NCBI GenBank assembly: GCA_019247865.1
Contig: JAFBAJ010000796.1
Location: forward strand, 1-6,836
Direction of reading: 5' to 3'
Length of the DNA stretch: 6,836 nt
Source of the DNA: Acidobacteriota bacterium
Lineage (GTDB): Bacteria > Acidobacteriota > Blastocatellia > Pyrinomonadales > Pyrinomonadaceae
Position 1 is the first letter of the stretch, and each line of letters opens with the position of its first letter. Below are positions 1 through 6,496 of the stretch, one piece after another. Below the pieces are notes generated by a model, which saw only the letters and a list, made by a program, of their open reading frames with translations, did not search any database and had not been told where the DNA came from. The position numbers were made by a program, and so were the translations under genes.

Positions 1-127
1 CCGCCAGCCCCTCTTCGCCGTCGTCGGCCGTGCGGACTTCGTAGCCCGCCGTTTGCAGGGCGAACTTGAGGAGCGTCTGTTTGTCCGGGTCATCGTCTAC
101 GACGAGGACGTTAAAATTTCCGACCAT
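1..127 (-). CDS. Response regulator receiver domain, N-terminal fragment
   Basis: This is the first 42 codons of a two-component response regulator; the rest lies beyond the left edge. The translation begins MVGNFNVLVVDDDPDKQTLL. It shows the first beta strand (NVLVV, residues 6-10), the acidic cluster D11-D12-D13 that binds Mg2+ in CheY-like receivers, helix alpha-1 (about 14-27), and the 'GYEVRTADDGEEGL' beta-2/alpha-2 segment (28-41). The phospho-accepting Asp, expected near residue 55-60, and any output domain are outside the window, so DNA-binding and stand-alone types cannot be told apart. The ATG at 125-127 fits the usual length before beta-1. No Shine-Dalgarno sequence precedes it; instead a TACAAT hexamer lies 8 nt upstream. 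The gene is transcribed divergently from the Crp-type regulator. Confidence 0.9.
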   Translation of the reverse strand, partial: MVGNFNVLVVDDDPDKQTLLKFALQTAGYEVRTADDGEEGLA

Positions 128-135
128 AGCTATAA

Positions 136-141
136 ATTGTA
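136..141 (-). promoter_or_regulatory. Candidate -10 element of the response regulator gene (possibly leaderless)
   Basis: On the minus strand the hexamer TACAAT (5 of 6 matches to TATAAT) ends 8 nt before the ATG at 127-125. Transcription would then start at or within a base or two of the start codon, which agrees with the lack of a Shine-Dalgarno sequence. No good -35 hexamer is visible 16-18 nt upstream, so the call rests on one short motif in AT-rich DNA. Confidence 0.35.
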
Positions 142-413
142 CTAAAATGCACTAGATAGTTGTTGCGCGCGCCCCGGCTTCATGTTAGAGTTACGTTCTT
201 CAGTTGTTGTTCGCGCTTTGTATCTAAGCACATCTCGTCTAGACAAACCCGTTAACAGTAATTGAAGGACGATAACCTCGCGCTCCGGGCGGTTTCCTTA
301 CCATTTTCCGTATCTTTTTCTGGCATGTTGCTTCAGCTATGTCCGTGTCCACTTAATGTTACGGCAAGCCGATGCAAACTTAAAGCGATTTATTCAAAAC
401 CTCTCCTCTAATG

Positions 414-418
414 AAGGA
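414..418 (+). promoter_or_regulatory. Ribosome binding site of the Crp-type gene
   Basis: AAGGA lies 8 nt before the ATG at 427. It fixes this start: the next in-frame ATG is far inside the sensor domain. It is one of only two clear Shine-Dalgarno sites in the window; the other precedes pyk. Confidence 0.7.
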
Positions 419-426
419 CGACTCCG

Positions 427-1137
427 ATGATACATAAACGCGCCTGCGACCTCTCCGTGGAGGATCGCGCAGCCATCTTGCGCCAGCTCGACTTCGGCGT
501 GGGGCTCAGCGCAGAGCTGATTGCAAGATTCGCTGCAAGCTCAACCGCCGTAGACTTCCGCCGCCGCCGCTTTATCTACCGGCGTGGCGAGACAGCCGAT
601 GCGCTCTACCTGATCGTGCGCGGTCGGGTTAAGCTCTGTCGCATTGAAGACGGCACGGCGCGTGAAGCCGTGATAGATATTTTGCCAGCGGGCGCGATCT
701 TCGGGGAATCGGCGCTCTATGCGGCGGACTCGCGCGAGTATTGCGCCATCGCTTATGAGAACTCGCGTCTGCTGCGAATCCCGGCGCAGGAATTTCAAGG
801 GGGGATGGCCGAACACCGTGAGCTTTATGATTACACCTTCCGGCTCATTGGTCAAAGGCTGTCCAGTGCCGAACGGCGCGTGGTGGACTTTGCGCTCGAC
901 GCGATTCCGGCGCGGCTCGAAAAACTGCTGCTCGAATATTCGAAGCGGTACGGCGTCTCGAAGACGGGCGGCGTGCTGATAGACCTCCCGCTCCCGCACC
1001 GCGAGATCGCCTCCATCGTCGGCTCGACCAGAGAGAGCGTGACCGTCCGCCTCAACGTCATGCGCCGTGAAGGGACGATAGATTTTGTCGACCGCAAGAT
1101 TTTAATCAAGCGCCCGGAGATGCTCTCAGCCGCGTAA
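427..1137 (+). CDS. Crp/Fnr-family transcriptional regulator
   Basis: A 236-residue one-component regulator with the family's normal length and domain order. The cyclic-nucleotide-binding-type beta roll covers about 28-125, with the phosphate-binding-cassette region at FGESALY (92-98) and R103. A linking dimerisation helix covers about 127-168 ([20 protein letters not shown]), and a Crp-type winged helix-turn-helix covers about 185-230 ([15 protein letters not shown] then the wing [12 protein letters not shown]). By my alignment to E. coli CRP, Arg82 is kept (R103) but Ser83 is Glu (E104). The recognition helix keeps the R-E pair (R202-E203), while the position of CRP Arg185 is Val207. Cysteines occur only at 7, 71 and 106, so the FNR-type N-terminal [4Fe-4S] cluster is absent. 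The ligand is unknown and cAMP is doubtful. It heads a cluster with yacG and a MOSC gene. Confidence 0.93.
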   Translation: MIHKRACDLSVEDRAAILRQLDFGVGLSAELIARFAASSTAVDFRRRRFIYRRGETADALYLIVRGRVKLCRIEDGTAREAVIDILPAGAIFGESALYAADSREYCAIAYENSRLLRIPAQEFQGGMAEHRELYDYTFRLIGQRLSSAERRVVDFALDAIPARLEKLLLEYSKRYGVSKTGGVLIDLPLPHREIASIVGSTRESVTVRLNVMRREGTIDFVDRKILIKRPEMLSAA

Positions 1138-1141
1138 ACAG

Positions 1142-1339
1142 ATGAACTGTCCGATCTGCGGAAAACCGACCAAGTGGCAGGACAACCCTCATCGTCCGTT
1201 CTGCTCCGAACGCTGTCAACTGATAGATTTCGGCAAGTGGGCGGACGAAGAGTATCGCGTCCCGACCGCCATAGACCATTCCTCCGAACACACAGAGCGC
1301 GACCACCCGCTCCCCACAGACGAAGAGCATGAGCCCTGA
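1142..1339 (+). CDS. yacG: DNA gyrase inhibitor YacG (zinc-binding)
   Basis: A 65-residue protein matching the YacG family along its whole length. A CPIC knuckle (C3, C6) and CSERC (C21, C25) supply the four Zn2+-binding cysteines. They are followed by the signature [16 protein letters not shown] (26-41) and an acidic, Pro/His-rich tail (42-65) that is probably disordered. In E. coli YacG binds GyrB through its C-terminal part and blocks DNA binding by gyrase; the same role here is inferred from family membership. The gene starts 4 nt after the Crp-type gene's stop and overlaps the next gene by 11 nt, so translational coupling is likely; no strong ribosome site is visible. In Gammaproteobacteria yacG usually sits beside coaE, which is not the case here. 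Confidence 0.93.
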   Translation: MNCPICGKPTKWQDNPHRPFCSERCQLIDFGKWADEEYRVPTAIDHSSEHTERDHPLPTDEEHEP

Positions 1340-2141
1340 AATCCATCTCCCCTCTCACATCGGAACCGTCGAAAGCTTATGGCGCTACCCGGTCAAGAGC
1401 ATGAGGGGCGAGCTGCTGACCGAATCCTTCATGGGATTCTCAGGCGTGTACGGCGACCGCTGCTACGCCTTCAGAAATTCAGGCGCGCGCAAAGGCTTTC
1501 CTTATCTCAACGCGAATGTGCAGCCGCAAATGCTGCTCTGCCAGCCACGGTTCCGCTCGCCTGAAAGGGCTGCGAAGCCGCCGAATTTAAGCGAAGCGAT
1601 GAGCATTGCGCCCGGCGTGACTCCGGCCAACGCCGAGCCGGATGACCTGCTGCTGGATGTCATCACGCCTTCAGGCGCAGTCGCCGCCATTGATGATCCG
1701 TCGTTGATAGAGCTGCTCGGTGAAGGGCTGCGCGGCGAGAATCACCTGACGCTCGTGCGTTCGGACCGCGCCCTGACCGATTGCCGCCCGGTCTCAATCA
1801 TCAGCCTCCAAACCGTCAGGCAGCTCGAAGAGGAAATGGAAATTCCGCTCGATCTGCGACGCTTTCGGGCCAACATCTATCTGAACCTTACTTCCGATCA
1901 AAGCTTTGCGGAGGATGAATGGGTCGGCCGCAAACTGCGCCTCGGGCCGAGGGCGGTGATTGCGATACTGGAGCGCGACCCGCGCTGCAAGATGATCTCG
2001 CTCGACCCGGACACAGGCGCACATCAACCGGAAGTTCTACGCCAGGTCGCGCAGGCGCACGAGGCATATGCCGGAGTTTACGGCGCTGTGCTGGTCGAAG
2101 GAATGGTCGCGCCAGGCGACTCGATAGAACTTCTGGACTGA
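1329..2141 (+). CDS. MOSC-domain protein (MOSC N-terminal beta-barrel plus MOSC)
   Basis: A 270-residue protein with the two-part architecture of YcbX/mARC-like molybdenum proteins. The N-terminal MOSC beta-barrel domain (about 10-120) starts with the typical [17 protein letters not shown] (12-28) and includes GDRCYAF (42-48). The MOSC domain (about 135-268) contains RRFRANIYL (177-185) and [16 protein letters not shown] (215-230). C220 corresponds to the conserved cysteine that coordinates molybdenum in this superfamily. MOSC proteins bind Mo cofactor and reduce N-hydroxylated compounds or move sulfur; the substrate here cannot be read from the sequence. No ferredoxin domain is fused, unlike E. 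coli YcbX, so a separate electron donor would be needed. The ATG at 1329 lies inside the yacG end, preceded by a weak GAAGAG site, and the N-terminal motif supports it. Confidence 0.9.
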   Translation: MSPEIHLPSHIGTVESLWRYPVKSMRGELLTESFMGFSGVYGDRCYAFRNSGARKGFPYLNANVQPQMLLCQPRFRSPERAAKPPNLSEAMSIAPGVTPANAEPDDLLLDVITPSGAVAAIDDPSLIELLGEGLRGENHLTLVRSDRALTDCRPVSIISLQTVRQLEEEMEIPLDLRRFRANIYLNLTSDQSFAEDEWVGRKLRLGPRAVIAILERDPRCKMISLDPDTGAHQPEVLRQVAQAHEAYAGVYGAVLVEGMVAPGDSIELLD

Positions 2142-2169
2142 CGGCTCTGCCCGAATTCGAGATTCTGCT

Positions 2170-2200
2170 TTTACATTCCCTGCCCAGCCTCGTGTAGAAT
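2170..2200 (+). promoter_or_regulatory. Candidate promoter for the TlpA-like/GH15 unit
   Basis: TTTACA (2170-2175, 5 of 6 to the -35 consensus) and TAGAAT (2195-2200, 5 of 6 to the -10 consensus) are separated by 19 nt, slightly longer than ideal. Transcription would start at about 2206-2208, on the in-frame GTG at 2207 or just before the ATG at 2210, giving an essentially leaderless message. The absence of a Shine-Dalgarno sequence before this gene fits. It would also mark the boundary between the upstream regulator-yacG-MOSC cluster and the downstream genes. Confidence 0.5.
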
Positions 2201-2209
2201 GTACGGGTG

Positions 2210-2833
2210 ATGAAATTCCCTCTTCTCAAATATAAGTGGAAGCTCGTGCTCCTCTCGGCCTGTGCGCTCTTGTTGACGAGCGGCTGCGGCAACGCGCCGA
2301 GCGGCCCGGCGCAGACGCAGGCTTCGAGTGGCACCGAGAGCAAGCAGCCGCGCACGAACCTGCCGATGCCGCCCGCCAATGCGGAGACGCGCGACACAGC
2401 GAAAAGCGGCGGCCAGTACGGCTGGACGCAGCTTGACAGTCGCCGCAGCCAGCTCGCGGATTACGCGGGGCAGGTCGTCGTGCTGGACTTCTGGGCGACC
2501 TATTGCCCGCCCTGTCTGGAGGAGACGCCGCATCTGGTCTCGTTGCAGAAGCGTTACGGCGCGCAGGGTCTGAAGGTCATCGGCCTCAACGTCGGCGGGC
2601 CGGACGACCGCCCTAAGGTGGCCGCTTACGTCGAGCAGTTCAAGGTGCAATACACGCTCGGCTATCCGGACCAGGCGACGGTCGATCTCTATCTCGGCAC
2701 CAACGACAATATTCCGCAGACGCTCGTCTTCGACCGGCAGGGCAAGCTCATCAAGCACTTCGTCGGCTTCGACCCGCAGGTCTCCGCCGAGCTTGACCGC
2801 ACGATTGAAAATGCAGTGACCGGCGGCAAGTAA
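2210..2833 (+). CDS. TlpA/ResA-like thioredoxin-fold lipoprotein
   Basis: A 207-residue exported thiol-disulfide protein. Residues 1-25 form a signal peptide with basic residues (K2, K7, K9, K11), a hydrophobic core LVLLSACALLL and a lipobox-like TSGC; C26 would be lipidated. The Thr at -3 makes the lipobox slightly non-canonical. Residues 27-66 are a Ser/Pro/Gln-rich linker. The thioredoxin fold spans about 70-203, with the active site WATYCPPC (redox pair C99, C102), the TlpA-type ETPHL after it, and the cis-proline loop NIPQT (P169). Such proteins reduce extracytoplasmic disulfides, often in cytochrome c maturation, or act in envelope redox control; the partner here is unknown. An in-frame GTG at 2207 is an alternative start one codon upstream. 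The GH15 gene follows 33 nt later and is probably co-transcribed. Confidence 0.88.
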   Translation: MKFPLLKYKWKLVLLSACALLLTSGCGNAPSGPAQTQASSGTESKQPRTNLPMPPANAETRDTAKSGGQYGWTQLDSRRSQLADYAGQVVVLDFWATYCPPCLEETPHLVSLQKRYGAQGLKVIGLNVGGPDDRPKVAAYVEQFKVQYTLGYPDQATVDLYLGTNDNIPQTLVFDRQGKLIKHFVGFDPQVSAELDRTIENAVTGGK

Positions 2834-2866
2834 AGCTTTCCTGTCCGGCACTCGTCACAACAACCA

Positions 2867-4888
2867 ATGCCCCGTGATATTCCCGTCGGTAATGGCTCGC
2901 TGCTCGTCACGTTCGACGAGTCGTACCGGATACGCGACATCTATTTCCCGTACGTCGGCAAGGAGAATCATTCCGAAGGCCATCCGTTCCGCTTCGGCGT
3001 GTGGATCGAAGGCGAGTTCTCGTGGATCAGCGACGAGGGCTGGCGGCGCGAGCTGCGTTATTTGCCGGAGACGCTCGTCACGGACGTGCGCCTGACGCAC
3101 GAAGGGCTCGGGCTCGAAATAACCTGCAACGATGCTGTGGACGTGGATTCAAACGTCTTCCTGCGCCGCCTCAACGTCCGCAACCTGGCCGACGTGAGCC
3201 GCGAAGTGCGCCTCTTCTTTCACCAGGACTTCTATATCTCAGAATCGAAGGTCGGCGACACGGCCTATTACGACCCGGAGACTTTCGCGCTCATACATTA
3301 CAAGGGCGCGCGCTATTTTCTCATCAACACGGACATTGAGATCGAGACCTTCGCGACGGGGCGCAAAGATTTTCAGGGAGCCGAAGGCACTTGGCGCGAC
3401 GCAGAGGACGGGCGGCTGGCGGAGCACGCCATCACGGAGGGCTCTGTGGATTCGACCATCGGGCGCAGTCTCCGTATCGAACCGGGCGCGGCGGCGGAGA
3501 TGTTCTACTGGATCGCCGCCGGAAAATCTTACGGCGAGGTGGCTGCGCTCGATGCGATGGTGCGCCGGACGCATCCCGGCGAGCTGCTCCGGCGGACGGG
3601 CGATTACTGGCGCGCGTGGGTCAACAAGAACGAGCTGGACTTCGGCAATCTGGGCTCGGACGTGATCGCGCTCTTCAAGCGCTCGCTGCTCATCGTGCGG
3701 ACGCAGATTGATGAAGGCGGCGCGATTATCGCGGCGAACGATTCGGATGTGACGTTGCGCGCGTCGGATCATTACAGCTACCTCTGGCCGCGCGACGGAG
3801 CGCTGGTGGCTTACGGGCTCGACCTCGCAGGCTACTCGAACATCACGCGCTCCTTCTTCGATCTCTGCGGGCGCATCGTCACGGACGAGGGCTACTTTTT
3901 ACAGAAGTACAATCCGGACGGCACGCTCGCCTCCGGCTGGCACGCGTGGTGGGACGTGGCGACGAAGCAGCGGCTGATGCCGATTCAGGAGGACGAAACG
4001 GCGCTCGTCGTGTGGGCCTTGTGGAATCACTACGACGAGTTCCGCGACATAGAGTTCGCGCGTGAGCTCTATCATTCGCTGGTCAGACGCGCGGCCGATT
4101 TCATGGCGCGCTTTCGCGACCCGCGGACGGGACTGCCGCAGCCCTCCTGGAACCTGTGGGAAGACCGGCGCGGGATACACACTTTTACCTGTGCGGCGGT
4201 CTTCGGAGGTTTGCAGGCGGCCGGAAAGTTCGCGCGGCTCTTCGGCGACACAGAGCAGGCGGCCGTTTACGAGGCGGCGGCGGCGGAAGTGCGCGAGGCG
4301 ATGCGGCGGCTGCTCTATCGTGAAGAGCTGGGCCGGTTCGCCCGCTCGATCTCGCCGCGCGCGGACGGCAAGTTCGAGGTGGATGCGACGGTGGACGCTT
4401 CCCTCTTCGGCCTCTTCTACTTCAAAGCCTTCGCGCCGGACGACTTGATGGTGCGCGGGACGATGCGCGCGGTCGAAGAGAGGCTGTGGGCGCAGACGGA
4501 GATCGGCGGCCTCGCGCGTTACGAGGGCGACGGCTACATGCGCGTGACGAATGATGAAAGCAAAGCTGTCGGGAATCCCTGGTTCATCTGCACGCTGTGG
4601 CTGGCCGAGTATCGCATCGCCTCTGCACAGACGCTCGAAGAGCTGGAGCGCTCGGTCGAGCTGCTGGAATGGACTGTCAGCCACGCTCTGCCGTCCGGCG
4701 TGCTGGCCGAGCAGGTGGACCCGCTGACCGGCAGGCCGCTCTCCGTCTCGCCGCTCACGTGGTCACACGCGACTGTGGTCTCGACCATCATCGCCTACCT
4801 GCGCAAGCTCGAAGCGCTCCTCGCCTGCGCCTCCTGCCACCGCCCGCTCTTCCGCTACGACCGCCGCGCGCGTAGAGTTTACAAGTAG
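2867..4888 (+). CDS. Glycoside hydrolase family 15 protein (glucoamylase/glucodextranase type)
   Basis: A 673-residue enzyme with the prokaryotic GH15 two-domain layout: an N-terminal super-beta-sandwich (about 1-250, opening with DIPVGNGSLLVTFDESYRIR) and an (alpha/alpha)6-barrel catalytic domain (about 265-650). Motifs include YLWPRDGA (305-312), WHAWWD (358-363) and QEDETALVVWAL (374-385). NLWEDRRG (429-436) makes E432 the likely general acid, and LAEQVDP (613-619) makes E615 the likely general base. The family inverts the anomeric centre while releasing glucose from alpha-glucans, isomalto-oligosaccharides or, in some clades, trehalose; I cannot assign the substrate. There is no signal peptide, so it acts in the cytoplasm, perhaps on glycogen or imported dextrins. 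The tail carries a CASC pair (C653, C656) before a basic end. No Shine-Dalgarno site is visible, but the conserved N-terminus supports this ATG. Confidence 0.92.
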   Translation: MPRDIPVGNGSLLVTFDESYRIRDIYFPYVGKENHSEGHPFRFGVWIEGEFSWISDEGWRRELRYLPETLVTDVRLTHEGLGLEITCNDAVDVDSNVFLRRLNVRNLADVSREVRLFFHQDFYISESKVGDTAYYDPETFALIHYKGARYFLINTDIEIETFATGRKDFQGAEGTWRDAEDGRLAEHAITEGSVDSTIGRSLRIEPGAAAEMFYWIAAGKSYGEVAALDAMVRRTHPGELLRRTGDYWRAWVNKNELDFGNLGSDVIALFKRSLLIVRTQIDEGGAIIAANDSDVTLRASDHYSYLWPRDGALVAYGLDLAGYSNITRSFFDLCGRIVTDEGYFLQKYNPDGTLASGWHAWWDVATKQRLMPIQEDETALVVWALWNHYDEFRDIEFARELYHSLVRRAADFMARFRDPRTGLPQPSWNLWEDRRGIHTFTCAAVFGGLQAAGKFARLFGDTEQAAVYEAAAAEVREAMRRLLYREELGRFARSISPRADGKFEVDATVDASLFGLFYFKAFAPDDLMVRGTMRAVEERLWAQTEIGGLARYEGDGYMRVTNDESKAVGNPWFICTLWLAEYRIASAQTLEELERSVELLEWTVSHALPSGVLAEQVDPLTGRPLSVSPLTWSHATVVSTIIAYLRKLEALLACASCHRPLFRYDRRARRVYK

Positions 4889-4914
4889 AGAAGAGTTAGA
4901 ATCATTCTTCAAGA

Positions 4915-5008
4915 TTTGCGAGCTTGAGTCATTCTTTGTTTGCGCCTTTGCGTGAACCATCAACGTTTCACGCCAAGACGCTAATAAAGAAAGACTCAAG
5001 CTCGCAAA
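4915..5008. repeat. 94-nt imperfect palindrome between the GH15 gene and pyk
   Basis: The outer arms 4915-4937 and 4986-5008 pair at 22 of 23 positions. The inner arms 4942-4956 and 4967-4981 pair at 13 of 15 and have the same centre (4961/4962), so the whole block folds as one long hairpin with a loop of about 10 nt. The inner left arm contains tttgcgcctttgcgtgaa (4939-4956), which recurs exactly at 6556-6573 in the palindrome after pyk. No T-tract follows the right arm, so it is a poor intrinsic terminator for the GH15 unit, though a long hairpin could protect a 3' end. It looks like a dispersed REP- or MITE-like repeat; no transposase is present. Confidence 0.85.
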
Positions 5009-5030
5009 GGATTGAACGATCAGATCAAAG

Positions 5031-5035
5031 AAGGG
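5031..5035 (+). promoter_or_regulatory. Ribosome binding site deciding the pyk start
   Basis: AAGGG lies 4 nt before an in-frame GTG (5040) and 7 nt before the ATG (5043). The spacing favours the ATG, which also gives the usual bacterial pyruvate kinase N-terminus MRR-K-I-ATLGPAS. Confidence 0.65.
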
Positions 5036-5042
5036 TTGTGTG

Positions 5043-6491
5043 ATGAGGAGAGCTAAGATTCTGGCGACGCTGGGGCCTGCTTCGCGCGAGCCGGTGGTCA
5101 TCGAGGCGCTGTTGGCGGCGGGCGTCAACGGCGTGCGTATCAACATGTCGCACGGGACGCAGGACGAGCACGCGGAGACGATTCGCCGTGCGCGCGCGGC
5201 GGCCGAAACGATGAAACGTCCGCTCGCGGTGCTGGTCGACCTCTCCGGGCCTAAGATCAGAACCGGCGTCCTCAAGGGCGGCCAGCCCGTGCAGTTGGAG
5301 CAGGGCGCGCTCTTCACCATCACGACGCGTTCGGTGGCGGGCGACGCGCGCGAAGTCTCGACCAACTACGCAGGGATGGCGCGCGACGTGCAGCCGGGCG
5401 CAAGGCTCCTGCTGGATGACGGCGCGATCGAGCTGCACGCCGAGCGGACGACCGAGACGGATGTCATCTGCCGCGTCATCAACGGCGGGCTCCTGAACGA
5501 GCGCAAGGGCATCAACCTGCCGGGCATCAAACTGCCGATTCCCTCTCTGACCGACAAAGACCGGCGCGACCTGCAATGGGCCGTGCGCCAGAACGCGGAC
5601 TACATCGCGCTCTCGTTCGTGCGCCAGGCCGAAGATTGCGTCGAAGCCAAGACGCTCATTCAAAACGCAGGAGGCCGCCAGCCGCTCGTCGCCAAGATCG
5701 AGAAGGCCGAAGCGATTGACAAGCTCGATGAGATCATCGAAGCGACCGACGGCGTGATGGTCGCGCGCGGCGACCTCGGCGTCGAGACGAGCGTCGAGCT
5801 GGTGCCGGTCTATCAAAAGCGGATCATCGAAAAGGCGAACATGGCAGGCAAGTTCGTCATCACCGCGACGCAGATGCTGCAATCCATGATCGAGAACCCG
5901 CGCCCGACGCGCGCAGAGGCTTCGGACGTGGCGAACGCCGTCTGGGACGGCTCCGATGCGGTCATGCTGTCGGGCGAAACGGCGACCGGCAAATATCCTG
6001 TGCCGACCGTGGCGACGATGGCGCGCATCATCGAATCCGCCGAGAGCGGCAGCCCGCAGAGCATGCACGAGACCTTGAGCCGCTGGGTCGGCAAGCAATC
6101 GGGGCGGGTCAGCATCGCGCTCTGCGAGGCCGCGGCCTTCGCCGCCGAAGAGATGAGCGCCAGAACCATCGCCGTCTTCACCGAATCGGGCTTGATGGCG
6201 CGCAGGCTCTCGGCCCTCAGGCCGCCGCAACGCATCATCGCGCTCACGCACACGCGCGAAGTGATGAACGAGCTCTCGCTCATCTGGGGCGTGCAGTCGC
6301 TGCTGCATCCCAAGAGCGAGACGACCGAAGACATGCTGCGCACGGGCGAGCGCACGCTGTCCGAAGCCGGAGCTGTGCAGCAGGGCGAAACAGTAGTGAT
6401 GATGGCAGGGCGTTTGTCCGGCCTCGGGCTCTCAAGCTCCGTCACCCTCTACACCATCGGCGGCGAGCTGAACGCAAGAGTCAAGGCATAA
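5043..6491 (+). CDS. pyk: Pyruvate kinase
   Basis: A 482-residue enzyme that transfers phosphate from phosphoenolpyruvate to ADP in the last step of glycolysis. The TIM-barrel A domain opens with KILATLGPAS and carries RINMSHG (32-38). DLSGPKIRTG (66-75) leads into the B lid domain (about 72-168). The A domain resumes with VAKIEKAEAIDKLDEII, where K218 is the catalytic lysine and E220 a metal ligand, and RGDLGVE, where D244 is the second metal ligand. TQML (276-279) and NPRPTRAEASDVANAVWDG (285-303) complete the active site. The C-terminal domain (about 350-480) ends without the extra PEP-utiliser domain found in Bacillus-type enzymes. No residue expected for catalysis is missing. Palindromic repeats lie on both sides, and the upstream one suggests transcription apart from the GH15 unit. 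No promoter stands out in 5009-5030. Confidence 0.97.
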   Translation: MRRAKILATLGPASREPVVIEALLAAGVNGVRINMSHGTQDEHAETIRRARAAAETMKRPLAVLVDLSGPKIRTGVLKGGQPVQLEQGALFTITTRSVAGDAREVSTNYAGMARDVQPGARLLLDDGAIELHAERTTETDVICRVINGGLLNERKGINLPGIKLPIPSLTDKDRRDLQWAVRQNADYIALSFVRQAEDCVEAKTLIQNAGGRQPLVAKIEKAEAIDKLDEIIEATDGVMVARGDLGVETSVELVPVYQKRIIEKANMAGKFVITATQMLQSMIENPRPTRAEASDVANAVWDGSDAVMLSGETATGKYPVPTVATMARIIESAESGSPQSMHETLSRWVGKQSGRVSIALCEAAAFAAEEMSARTIAVFTESGLMARRLSALRPPQRIIALTHTREVMNELSLIWGVQSLLHPKSETTEDMLRTGERTLSEAGAVQQGETVVMMAGRLSGLGLSSSVTLYTIGGELNARVKA

Positions 6492-6496
6492 GACAA

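Larger units (their letters stand above)
128..426. other. Divergent intergenic region
   Basis: This 299-nt gap lies between the divergent response regulator and Crp-type genes and must hold both promoters. It is clearly more AT-rich than the flanking genes. Visible items are an 8-bp perfect palindrome gtctagac (237-244), a near direct repeat of agttgttg followed by a GC-rich tail (158-170 and 202-216), and the word gaaggacga twice (264-272 and 413-421), the second copy being the ribosome binding site of the Crp-type gene. I find no ORF with a start and ribosome site, no tRNA-like fold, and no symmetrical Crp/Fnr box such as TGTGA-N6-TCACA. Confidence 0.6.

Noticed and set aside
237..244. gtctagac palindrome as an operator
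   Set aside because: An 8-bp palindrome is expected by chance in this much sequence, and no second copy or flanking symmetry supports it.
328..357. Possible promoter for the Crp-type gene (TTGCTT with CTTAAT, 18-nt spacer)
   Set aside because: Only 3 of 6 and 4 of 6 consensus matches in AT-rich DNA; not better than chance.
380..412. Possible promoter TTAAAG ... TCTAAT just before the Crp-type gene
   Set aside because: The spacer is 21 nt, and a start near 419 would remove the good ribosome site at 414-418.
2171..2851. A 226-codon minus-strand frame opposite the TlpA-like gene
   Set aside because: The plus-strand frame has a signal peptide, CPPC active site and cis-proline loop; the opposite frame has none and is compositional.
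3899..4684. A 261-codon minus-strand frame opposite the GH15 gene
   Set aside because: It is a shadow of the GH15 coding frame, with Arg/His-rich composition and no domain or ribosome site.
5025..6308. A 427-codon open frame on the minus strand opposite pyk
   Set aside because: It is antisense to an unmistakable pyruvate kinase. Its translation is Arg/His/Asp-rich low-complexity sequence typical of the complement of GC-rich codons, with no recognisable motif.
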